From positions 1-5,184 of the forward strand of contig CAIXRL010000312.1 of the NCBI GenBank assembly GCA_903921835.1: a stretch of 5,184 nt of DNA, read 5' to 3'. Shown piece by piece: positions 1 through 5,184 of the stretch (positions are counted from its first letter, which is position 1; the number at the start of each line of letters is the position of its first letter). The notes beneath the pieces are model-generated. The model ran no database searches, was not told the origin of the DNA, and saw nothing but the letters and a program-made list of their open reading frames with translations. The position numbers were made by a program, and so were the translations under genes. Source of the stretch: Candidatus Eiseniibacteriota bacterium. Lineage in GTDB: Bacteria; Eisenbacteria; RBG-16-71-46.

Positions 1-620
1 ATCTCTTCAACCCGGCGCTGCTCGGACGCGCGTTCCTCATGGCGTCCTTCCCGCTCGCGATGACCTCGGGCTGGGCCGCGCCCCGGCCGTGGTTCGGCGT
101 ACACCTGGACGCGGTCACCAGCGCCACGCCGCTGGCCGTGCTCAAGGAACAGGGTCTCGCGGCGGCGACGAAGCTCATCGTCAGCCCGGCCGGCTTGTGG
201 GACGCGCTCGCGCTCGGCTTCCGGCCGGGCTCGATCGGCGAGGTCTCACTGCTGCTGCTCGCGCTGGGCGCCGGCGTGCTGCTCGCACGGCGCATCATCA
301 CGCTCACCATCCCGCTCAGCGTGTTCGCGGGCGTCGCGATCTCGACGCTGCACACGGGCGTGCCGGTGCTGCACCTGATGACCGGCGGGCTGTGGCTCGG
401 CGCGTTCTACATGGCGACCGACTACGTCACCTCCCCCACGTCGCGCAACGCCCAGATCGTCTTCGGGCTGATCGTCGGCCTGCTCACCGGGATCATCCGC
501 GTCTACGGCGGCTATCCCGAGGGCATCTGCTACGCGATCCTGCTCGCCAACGCCGTCGCGCCCGCGCTGGACCAGTGGTTCCGCCCGCGCCGCGTTGCCG
601 TCTCGGGGAGTCCGTCATGA
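1..620 (+). CDS. rnfD: RnfD, ion-translocating oxidoreductase membrane subunit D (3' part only)
   Basis: RnfD is an integral membrane subunit of the Rnf complex that carries a covalently bound FMN and takes part in coupling electron flow to ion transport. The frame is open from base 3 to a TGA at 618-620, giving 205 residues; the start and the first membrane helices lie upstream. Seen at the left edge is LFNPALLGRAFLMASFP, an RnfD/NqrB-type motif. Next comes DAVTSATPL, the flavinylation motif, whose second Thr (codon 126-128) is the expected FMN attachment residue. Further on are GSIGE, a GGLWLGAFYMATDYVTSPTS stretch and IRVYGGYPEG, all typical of the RnfD C-terminal half. Hydrophobic segments alternate with these motifs. 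The ATG at 39 is internal, because the family motif continues upstream of it. The stop overlaps the rnfG start as ATGA. NqrB is a paralogous alternative, but the neighbours (RnfG, E, A, B) decide for RnfD. Confidence 0.95.
   Translation, partial: LFNPALLGRAFLMASFPLAMTSGWAAPRPWFGVHLDAVTSATPLAVLKEQGLAAATKLIVSPAGLWDALALGFRPGSIGEVSLLLLALGAGVLLARRIITLTIPLSVFAGVAISTLHTGVPVLHLMTGGLWLGAFYMATDYVTSPTSRNAQIVFGLIVGLLTGIIRVYGGYPEGICYAILLANAVAPALDQWFRPRRVAVSGSPS
605..610 (+). promoter_or_regulatory. Ribosome binding site for rnfG
   Basis: GGGGAG lies six bases before the ATG at 617, inside the end of rnfD. It supports ATG 617 as the true rnfG start, although the same frame is open far upstream to about 89; that upstream part is an Arg/Ala-rich shadow of rnfD. 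Confidence 0.6.
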
Positions 621-1489
621 GTGACACGCTCGTCCAGATCGACGGCGCCCCGCGCCCCCCGATGGATCCGCGCGAAGTCGCGCGCATCGCCGTGAACCTC
701 GCGGTGGTCTGCGCGCTCAGCGCGGTGGTGCTCGGCGGCGTGTTCATGGGCACCGAGCGCTACCAGAAGGCCGCCAGCCTCGCCCGGGAGCAGCGCGCCG
801 TCGTCGACATGCTGGCGCTGGGCAGCGACGCGCGCGTGCTCGAGGTGAGGCAGTTCCTGGCGCCGGAGAAGCGCGAGGTGGTCTACCGCGTGAAACCCTA
901 CGGCGACGAGGCGGCGCCGGTGCGCGAGGTCGTCTTCTCGCTCGAGGGCGCGCTGCGCTCGACCCGCGCCGCCGCGGCCGCCACCGTGCCCGCCGGCCTC
1001 GTGCCGCTGGGCCGGCTGTTCGTGGCGCAGCGCTCGGGCCAGCCCGCGGGCTTCGTGATCGAAGGCGAGTCGCGCGGCTACAAGAACCGCATCCGCTTCT
1101 TCGTGGCGCTCGACACGGCGTTCACGGTGCAGGGTGTGCGCGTGGTCGAGCACGAGGAGGATCCCGGCCTCGGGGCGGAGGTGGCGACGACCTGGTTCCA
1201 GGGCCAGTTCGTGGGCCGCACCGCGGATCGCGTGGTCCGGATCGACGTGGCGAAGGTGCCGATGCCGGAAGACTGGCGCGCGGCGCTCAACGGCCTGGCG
1301 GGCGAACCCGCCGGCGCCTGGCGCGCGAAGCACGCCGCGCTCATCACGCGCGAAGCCGGCCAGCCCATCTACGCCGTGACAGGCGCCACCATCTCCAGCC
1401 GCGCGCTGACGCGCGGCGTGCGCACCACCGTGGACCACTTCCGCCGCCGCTGGGCGCTCCTCGCCCCGCAGCTGGGAGGCCAGCCGTGA
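617..1489 (+). CDS. rnfG: RnfG, covalent-FMN subunit of the Rnf complex
   Basis: RnfG is anchored by one helix, with its flavin domain on the extracytoplasmic side, and passes electrons within the Rnf complex through an FMN bound by phosphoester to Thr. The 290-residue protein has a hydrophilic N-terminus, one membrane helix at about 22-44, a charged linker, and an FMN-binding domain from about residue 145. Inside it are GYKNRI (154-159), HEEDPGLG (179-186, matching the usual H-x-E-T-P-G-L-G) and the flavinylation motif TGATISS (255-261), with Thr258 the expected FMN site. The start at 617 follows an RBS and overlaps the rnfD stop (ATGA), implying translational coupling. Odd feature: many RnfG proteins are about 190-220 residues, and the extra length here sits between the helix and the FMN domain (about 66-145). 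NqrC is the paralogous alternative, rejected by context. The family call is secure; the role of the extra segment is unknown. Confidence 0.95.
   Translation: MSDTLVQIDGAPRPPMDPREVARIAVNLAVVCALSAVVLGGVFMGTERYQKAASLAREQRAVVDMLALGSDARVLEVRQFLAPEKREVVYRVKPYGDEAAPVREVVFSLEGALRSTRAAAAATVPAGLVPLGRLFVAQRSGQPAGFVIEGESRGYKNRIRFFVALDTAFTVQGVRVVEHEEDPGLGAEVATTWFQGQFVGRTADRVVRIDVAKVPMPEDWRAALNGLAGEPAGAWRAKHAALITREAGQPIYAVTGATISSRALTRGVRTTVDHFRRRWALLAPQLGGQP
1474..1479 (+). promoter_or_regulatory. Ribosome binding site for rnfE
   Basis: GGGAGG lies six bases before the GTG at 1486, within the last codons of rnfG. The good spacing supports GTG as the rnfE start, with the start and the preceding stop overlapping as GTGA. 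Confidence 0.65.
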
Positions 1490-2133
1490 GCGACACCGCA
1501 CCCCCGCCGGGCCCGCTGCAACTGCTGGTCAACGGCATCCTCCACGAGAACCCCGTCTTCCGCCTGGCGCTGAGCCTGTGCCCCGCCGTCGCGGTGACCA
1601 CGACCGTGCTCAACGGCCTCATCCTCGGCGTCGCCGTGCTCGCGGTGCAGGTGCTCTCGAGCGTCACGGTGGCGCTCGTGCGCGGCGCGATCCACCCGCG
1701 CGTGCGCATCCCGGTGTACACGATCATCATCGCGGTCTGGGTGAGCGCCATCGACATGACGCTCGCAGCGTTCTTCCCCGCGCTCTACGCGCAGGTGGGC
1801 CTGTACGTGAAGCTGATCGTGGCGTTCGCGATCATCATCTCGCGCCTCGAGGTGTTCGCCTCGCGCCAGCCGCTCGTGCCGTCGTTCTTCGACGGCCTGG
1901 GCATGGGGCTGGGCTTCCTGCTGGCGCTGGTGACCATCGGCGCGTTCCGCGAACTGCTCGGCAACGGCTCGTTCGCCGGCATCGCGCTGGTGCCGCGGCC
2001 GCTGCTGTTCTTCGCGCTGCCCGCGGGCGGCTTCTTCTCGATCGCGCTGCTGATGGCGTTCTTCAACCGCATCGACCGCGCGGCCTCCGGCGGCGCGAAA
2101 CGTCCCGCGGCGGGGGGCAGCCACCATGGCTGA
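1486..2133 (+). CDS. rnfE: RnfE, membrane subunit of the Rnf complex (one Fe-S ligand Cys absent)
   Basis: RnfE pairs with its inverted-topology homologue RnfA in the membrane; in characterised Rnf and Na+-NQR complexes the two together hold a cluster with conserved cysteines from each. The 215-residue protein has about six hydrophobic helices (roughly 28-46, 46-66, 75-97, 104-124, 137-157, 172-193). Family motifs are ENPVF (21-25), LCPAVAVTT (31-39), the SRLEVFAS stretch (119-126), DGLGMGLGF (136-144) and FRELLGNGS (154-162). The first ligand Cys is present (Cys32). The second, normally in an N-C pair just before the (G/S)R-x-E-x-FAS motif, is replaced: the aligned residues are Phe114 and Ala115 (codon 1828-1830, GCG). 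The length is close to the family norm, so this is not a truncation. The GTG start has a good RBS and overlaps the rnfG stop. NqrD is the paralogous alternative, rejected by gene order and by the downstream RnfB. Confidence 0.94.
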   Translation: MSDTAPPPGPLQLLVNGILHENPVFRLALSLCPAVAVTTTVLNGLILGVAVLAVQVLSSVTVALVRGAIHPRVRIPVYTIIIAVWVSAIDMTLAAFFPALYAQVGLYVKLIVAFAIIISRLEVFASRQPLVPSFFDGLGMGLGFLLALVTIGAFRELLGNGSFAGIALVPRPLLFFALPAGGFFSIALLMAFFNRIDRAASGGAKRPAAGGSHHG

Positions 2134-3082
2134 CCTGCGCCCGGCCCGCGCGGCCGCGTTCGTGCCGCTCGCCATCGTGGCCCTGTTCGCGCTGCCCGCG
2201 CTGCGCCCCACGCCGCTGCCGGCGCAGGGCGGCACGCCGCACGCCATCGTCAACGCGCGCGTGCTGGCGCCGGATCGCGTCCGGCTCCAGTTCGACGCCC
2301 CGCTCGCCCGCACGGACGCCGCCAACTTCCGCTTCACGGAGGGCTCGGCGCCCGACGCGCCGGTGCCGGTGACGCACGTGGAGAGCGGCCCCGACGGTTC
2401 GGTGACGCTCACCGTGGCGCAGACGCTGCGCGCCTCGGAGCGCTACCACGTCGAGGTGTCCGAGCCGCCACTCTCGCGCGACGTGGCACCGTCGGCCTGG
2501 ATGCTGCTGCTGACAGTGTTCCTGTCCTCGGCGCTCATCAACAACTTCGTCTTCACGCGCTATCTTGGCCTGTGCATCTTCTTCGGCGTCTCCAAGCGCG
2601 TCGAAACCGCGGTCGGCATGGGCATCACGTTCACGGCCGTCATGGTCTTCACCGCCATGAGTTCGTGGGCGGTGGACACGTTCGTGCTGCAGCCCCACCA
2701 TCTGGGCTTCCTGCAGGTGCTCGTCTTCATCGGCACCGTGGCCGCCGTCGTGCAGTTCCTCGACACCATGCTCAAGAAGACGCATCCCGCGCTGCACAAG
2801 GGCTTCGGCGTCTACCTGATGCTCATCACCACCAACTGCATCATTCTCGCGGTGCCGCTCATCAACGCCCAGGCGCACGCCTCGCTGCCGGAGGCGTTCT
2901 CGCTCGCGCTGGGTTCGGGGCTCGGCTTCCTGCTGGCGATATTCCTGATGTCGTCCGCGAGAGAGAAGATGGAGCTCGCCCGCGTGCCCAAGAGCTTCGA
3001 AGGCCTGCCCATCGCATTCGCGCTCGCCGGACTGTTCGCGCTCGCGTTCATGGGCTTCTCGGGACTGGACTTCCTCCGGTAG
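2126..3082 (+). CDS. rnfA: RnfA with an N-terminal signal/anchor and Ig-like domain extension
   Basis: The 318-residue product is about 125 residues longer than usual RnfA (about 190). Residues 1-34 look like a signal peptide or anchor: Arg5 and Arg8, a hydrophobic run at about 10-24, then LPAQGG. Residues about 38-115 are hydrophilic with beta-strand periodicity (VLAPDRVRLQFDAPL, NFRF, SVTLTVAQTLRASERYHVEV), resembling a bacterial Ig-like (SbsA/Big_5-type) domain. From about 124 on comes a complete RnfA core: INNFVFTRYLGLC (Cys150), GVSKRVETAVGMG, VAAVVQFLDTMLKKTHPAL, LITTNC (Cys238) and a closing ALAFMGFSGL, with about six helices. Both expected cluster-ligand cysteines are present. The ATG overlaps the rnfE stop by 8 bases, with a G-rich tract at 2112-2117 as possible RBS. 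ATG 2501 would give a canonical 193-residue RnfA, but it would leave 367 noncoding bases in an otherwise gapless operon. The fold assignment of the extension is inference. Confidence 0.93.
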   Translation: MADLRPARAAAFVPLAIVALFALPALRPTPLPAQGGTPHAIVNARVLAPDRVRLQFDAPLARTDAANFRFTEGSAPDAPVPVTHVESGPDGSVTLTVAQTLRASERYHVEVSEPPLSRDVAPSAWMLLLTVFLSSALINNFVFTRYLGLCIFFGVSKRVETAVGMGITFTAVMVFTAMSSWAVDTFVLQPHHLGFLQVLVFIGTVAAVVQFLDTMLKKTHPALHKGFGVYLMLITTNCIILAVPLINAQAHASLPEAFSLALGSGLGFLLAIFLMSSAREKMELARVPKSFEGLPIAFALAGLFALAFMGFSGLDFLR

Positions 3083-3085
3083 GAG
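3081..3085 (+). promoter_or_regulatory. Ribosome binding site for rnfB, overlapping the rnfA stop codon
   Basis: AGGAG begins within the rnfA TAG stop (3080-3082) and sits only three bases before ATG 3089. The spacing is short, but no better start exists nearby, and the arrangement fits re-initiation by ribosomes ending rnfA. Confidence 0.6.
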
Positions 3086-3088
3086 CGC

Positions 3089-3967
3089 ATGGACCACCAG
3101 GTGATTGGAATCGCGTTGTGGGGGCTCGGGGTGTTCACCTCGCTCGGGATCGTGTTCGGGATCGCGCTGGGTGGTGCCGCGGAGAAGTTCAAGGTCGCGA
3201 GCAACCCGGTCGTGGACCGGGTGCGTGACCGGCTGCCGTCGGCGAACTGCGGCGCGTGCGGGTTCGCGGGCTGCACCGCGTACGCCGAGGCCGTGGTGGA
3301 GCGCGGCGACGTCTCCCCCAGCCTGTGCATCCCCGGCGGCGCCGGCGTCGCGCAGGCCGTCGCCGAGCTGACCGGCAAGGCCGCGAGCGCGGTCGCGGAC
3401 CGCATCGTGGTCATGACCTGCCACGGCACCAGCGCCTACGCGCGGGACGAGGCCGAGTACGCGGGCATCCCGACGTGCGCGGCCGCCGCGCGCGTGTTCG
3501 GGGGCCCCCGCGCGTGCAAGAACGGCTGCCTGGGCCTGGGCGACTGCGTGCGCGCCTGCCCGTTCGACGCACTCCGGATCGGCCAGGGCGGCATCGCTGA
3601 GGTGATCGTCGAGAAGTGCGTCGGCTGCGCGGTGTGCGTTGCCGTCTGCCCCAAGGAGCTTTTCACGCTCTACCCGCGCGGACGCCGCATCGAGCTCTCC
3701 TGCAAGGCCGTAGACAAGGCATCCATCGTGCGCTCGACCTGCATGGTAGGCTGCACGACCTGTCGCAAGTGCGTGGCCAAGTGCCCCGCGGGCGCGATCG
3801 AATGGAACGGCCGCACGATCCTCATCGACCACGAGAAGTGCATCGCGTACGGTCCCTCATGCAACGAAGCCTGCGTCGACATCTGCCCCAGCGTCATCCT
3901 GCACCGGGTCGGGCAGTCACCCCGGCCGGAGCTCGTCGAGATCGCCGAACCTTCAGGAGTCCAGTGA
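3089..3967 (+). CDS. rnfB: RnfB, multi-cluster iron-sulfur subunit of the Rnf complex (long form)
   Basis: RnfB is the likely entry point for electrons from ferredoxin, anchored by one helix with its clusters on the cytoplasmic side. The 292-residue protein has a membrane helix at about 6-28. The RnfB/Fe-S domain follows, with Cys54, 57, 62 and 80 (NCGACGFAGC ... LCIPGG). Cys111 and Cys130 lie in a linker typical of long RnfB. Four ferredoxin-type motifs come next: Cys143/147/153/157 (C-x3-C-x5-C-x3-CP), Cys177/180/183/187 (classic C-x2-C-x2-C-x3-CP), Cys218/222/225/228/232, and Cys251/258/262/266. The last has the expanded spacing C-x6-C-x3-C-x3-CP. Cys205 is a further single cysteine. The form resembles clostridial and Bacteroidetes RnfB rather than the shorter enterobacterial RsxB. 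The start follows rnfA by 6 bases. The exact number and type of clusters is inferred from cysteine spacing. Confidence 0.95.
   Translation: MDHQVIGIALWGLGVFTSLGIVFGIALGGAAEKFKVASNPVVDRVRDRLPSANCGACGFAGCTAYAEAVVERGDVSPSLCIPGGAGVAQAVAELTGKAASAVADRIVVMTCHGTSAYARDEAEYAGIPTCAAAARVFGGPRACKNGCLGLGDCVRACPFDALRIGQGGIAEVIVEKCVGCAVCVAVCPKELFTLYPRGRRIELSCKAVDKASIVRSTCMVGCTTCRKCVAKCPAGAIEWNGRTILIDHEKCIAYGPSCNEACVDICPSVILHRVGQSPRPELVEIAEPSGVQ
3955..3959 (+). promoter_or_regulatory. Ribosome binding site for the 2-oxoacid oxidoreductase alpha gene
   Basis: AGGAG near the end of rnfB lies 10 bases before ATG 3970 and 4 bases before an in-frame GTG at 3964 that overlaps the rnfB TGA (GTGA). The site supports translation starting here but does not settle which of the two codons is used; they differ by two residues. 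Confidence 0.55.
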
Positions 3968-3969
3968 CC

Positions 3970-5184
3970 ATGCCCGCCCGCACCGAGCCCAGTCCTTCCG
4001 CCGCGGTGCCCGAGACCGCCTCACGTTCCATCGTGATCGCCATCGCCGGCAGCGGCGGCGACGGCGTCGCCCTGATCGGCGACCTGCTGCTCAAGATGGC
4101 CGCGCACCAGGGCCTCTACGGCGTCCTCGTGCAGTCGTTCGGCCCCCAGATCCGCGGCGGCGAGTCCGCCGTCGTGCTGCGCATTGGCGAGCGCGAGACC
4201 TGCTACGAGGGCGATGCCACCGACCTGCTCGTCTGCTTCCGCGCGGGCGACCTGAAGCGCTTCCGCGGCTCGCTGCTGCTGCACGAGGACAGCCTGCTCA
4301 TCTTCGAGGAGAAGGACGACGGCGAGCTGCCCGAATGGCTCGGCCGCTCCAGGCGCGCCCCCTACCTGCACGCGTTCGCGACCTTCGACGGCGGCGTCGA
4401 GGTGACCGGCGAGCCCAAGAACATGAAGGCGCTGGCGCTCGTCTGCCGCGCGCTCGGCTGGCCCGAGTCGCTCGCCGAGCAGGCCCTGCGCGAGCGCTTC
4501 GCCGACCGGCCCGCGCTGGTCGAGCGCAATATGCCGACCTTCCGCAAGGCGTACGCAACGCCCGACGTGCCGGCGCTGCCGCGCATCTGCGGCCACGGCG
4601 TGCCGCTGGTCGTCGAGACCGGCAACGAGGCCGTGGCGCGCGGCGCCATGGCGGCGGGGCTGCGCTTCTTCGCCGGCTACCCGATCACGCCGTCGTCCGA
4701 GGTGATGGAGACGCTCCTCGATGAGCTGCCGGCCACGGGCGGCCGCGTGGTGCAGGCCGAGGACGAGATCTCGGCGCTGGGCATGGTGGTGGGCGCCAGC
4801 TTCGGCGGCGTGCCCTCCATGACCGCGACGAGCGGGCCGGGTCTTTCGCTGATGACCGAGATGATGGGCCTCGCCAGCATGGCCGAGATCCCCACGATCA
4901 TCGTGGACTGTCAGCGCGCCGGTCCCGCGACGGGAATGCCATCGCGCACCGAGCAGTCCGACCTCTTCCACGCCGTCTACGGCGGCCACGGCGACTTCCC
5001 GCGCGCGGTGCTGGGCGTCTTCGACGTCGTGCACGGCCGCGACGTCATGTTCCGCGCGTTCGAGATCGCCGAGAACTACCAGCTGCCGGTGCTCGTGCTC
5101 TCCGATGCCTACGTGGAGCAGCGCCGCCAGATCCGAGACGCGGTCGTGGACCGCCGCGACCGGCCCCAGCGCCTGCGCTGGAAG
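3970..5184 (+). CDS. 2-oxoacid:ferredoxin oxidoreductase alpha subunit, fused gamma-alpha (KorA-like), 3' end cut off
   Basis: The enzyme converts a 2-oxoacid plus CoA to acyl-CoA and CO2 while reducing ferredoxin, or runs in reverse. The open frame gives 405 residues to the window edge with no stop; fused proteins of this family are usually about 560-620, so roughly a third is missing. After a Pro/Ala-rich tail, residues about 20-200 form the gamma domain: IAGSGGDGVALIGDLL (25-40) and QIRGGES (60-66). From about 213 comes the alpha (pyrimidine-binding) domain: GNEAVARGAMAAG, GYPITPSSEVME (236-247), QAEDEISALGM (262-272), ATSGPGLSLMTE (286-297), a GPATGMPSRTEQSDL block (318-332) and GGHGDFPR (338-345). 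The GP(A/S)TGxP-TEQ and HGDFPR blocks favour the 2-oxoglutarate-type (KorA) group over pyruvate enzymes, but the substrate is not proven. A TPP-binding beta subunit (korB-like) should follow downstream. It starts 2 bases after rnfB, so it is likely co-transcribed. GTG 3964 is an alternative start. Confidence 0.92.
   Translation, partial: MPARTEPSPSAAVPETASRSIVIAIAGSGGDGVALIGDLLLKMAAHQGLYGVLVQSFGPQIRGGESAVVLRIGERETCYEGDATDLLVCFRAGDLKRFRGSLLLHEDSLLIFEEKDDGELPEWLGRSRRAPYLHAFATFDGGVEVTGEPKNMKALALVCRALGWPESLAEQALRERFADRPALVERNMPTFRKAYATPDVPALPRICGHGVPLVVETGNEAVARGAMAAGLRFFAGYPITPSSEVMETLLDELPATGGRVVQAEDEISALGMVVGASFGGVPSMTATSGPGLSLMTEMMGLASMAEIPTIIVDCQRAGPATGMPSRTEQSDLFHAVYGGHGDFPRAVLGVFDVVHGRDVMFRAFEIAENYQLPVLVLSDAYVEQRRQIRDAVVDRRDRPQRLRWK

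Noticed and set aside
530..1501. Minus-strand open frame (323 codons) opposite rnfG
   Set aside because: No motif, biased composition, fully covered by conserved rnfG on the other strand.
1578..2372. Second plus-strand frame (264 codons) across rnfE and the rnfA extension
   Set aside because: Arg/Ala/Pro/His-rich out-of-frame reading of rnfE and rnfA, without motifs. It briefly raised the question whether the rnfA extension is a different gene, but the extension is continuous in frame with the RnfA core.
1369..2412. Minus-strand open frame (347 codons) opposite rnfE
   Set aside because: Same low-complexity Arg/His/Glu/Ala composition, fully opposite rnfE and the 5' part of rnfA; a composition shadow.
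2501..3082. ATG 2501 as the true rnfA start, giving a 193-residue canonical protein
   Set aside because: The length matches ordinary RnfA, but no convincing RBS precedes it. The upstream region is in frame, codon-biased like the gene, encodes a plausible signal peptide and domain, and overlaps rnfE. Kept as an alternative, not preferred.
1..3082. The operon as Na+-translocating NADH:quinone oxidoreductase (Nqr)
   Set aside because: RnfD, G, E and A are homologous to NqrB, C, D and E, but the order D-G-E-A and the multi-cluster RnfB immediately after are Rnf-specific; no NqrF-like gene is seen.
2063..3832. Long minus-strand open frame (589 codons) opposite rnfA and rnfB
   Set aside because: Its translation is rich in Arg, His, Ala, Glu and Gly with no recognisable domain. 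It lies opposite two clearly conserved genes. Long antisense frames are expected where third positions are almost always G or C.
4021..5034. Minus-strand open frame (337 codons) opposite the 2-oxoacid oxidoreductase gene
   Set aside because: His/Arg/Ala/Glu-rich and motif-free, while the plus strand here encodes clear family motifs throughout.
1..5184. CRISPR array, mobile element, tRNA/rRNA, riboswitch or terminator
   Set aside because: No direct repeat series, transposase or integrase motifs, RNA gene signatures or stem-loop plus T-run were seen, and no intergenic space is large enough for them.

Overview
The window is one dense plus-strand operon segment from a very GC-rich bacterium (roughly 70% G+C by eye, with strong G/C bias at third codon positions). 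It holds the distal part of an Rnf (ion-translocating ferredoxin:NAD+ oxidoreductase) operon in the order rnfD-rnfG-rnfE-rnfA-rnfB, followed at once by the start of a 2-oxoacid:ferredoxin oxidoreductase alpha subunit gene (fused gamma-alpha type, KorA-like). This matches the C-D-G-E-A-B order of many anaerobe and Bacteroidetes-type operons, not the A-B-C-D-G-E order of gammaproteobacteria, so rnfC is expected just upstream. A secreted-type N-terminal extension on RnfA suggests a cell with an exported extracytoplasmic compartment, probably a diderm. The phylum cannot be fixed from the sequence; high-GC lineages such as Gemmatimonadota, Eisenbacteria-like or Myxococcota-like groups are only guesses.

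Layout: 1-620, 3' part of rnfD; 617-1489, rnfG; 1486-2133, rnfE; 2126-3082, rnfA; 3089-3967, rnfB; 3970 to the right edge, 2-oxoacid:ferredoxin oxidoreductase alpha, cut off. Genes overlap by 4 or 8 bases or are separated by 2 to 6 bases. There is no intergenic stretch of any size, and I see no promoter, terminator, RNA gene, repeat array or mobile element. The minus-strand ORFs are composition shadows.

How it works together: the 2-oxoacid oxidoreductase exchanges electrons between a 2-oxoacid (most likely 2-oxoglutarate) plus CoA and ferredoxin. The Rnf complex exchanges ferredoxin electrons with NAD+ and couples this to Na+ or H+ movement through the covalent flavins of RnfG and RnfD, the intramembrane Fe-S site of RnfA/RnfE and the ferredoxin-like RnfB. 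Co-transcription suggests a dedicated ferredoxin circuit, running either oxidatively (energy conservation) or reductively (ion-driven ferredoxin reduction for carboxylation).

The system is a known one, but several parts look unusual. RnfA carries a predicted signal peptide and an Ig-like extracytoplasmic domain before its normal core. RnfE lacks one of the two cysteines expected to ligate the membrane Fe-S cluster. RnfB has an expanded last ferredoxin motif. RnfG is clearly longer than usual.
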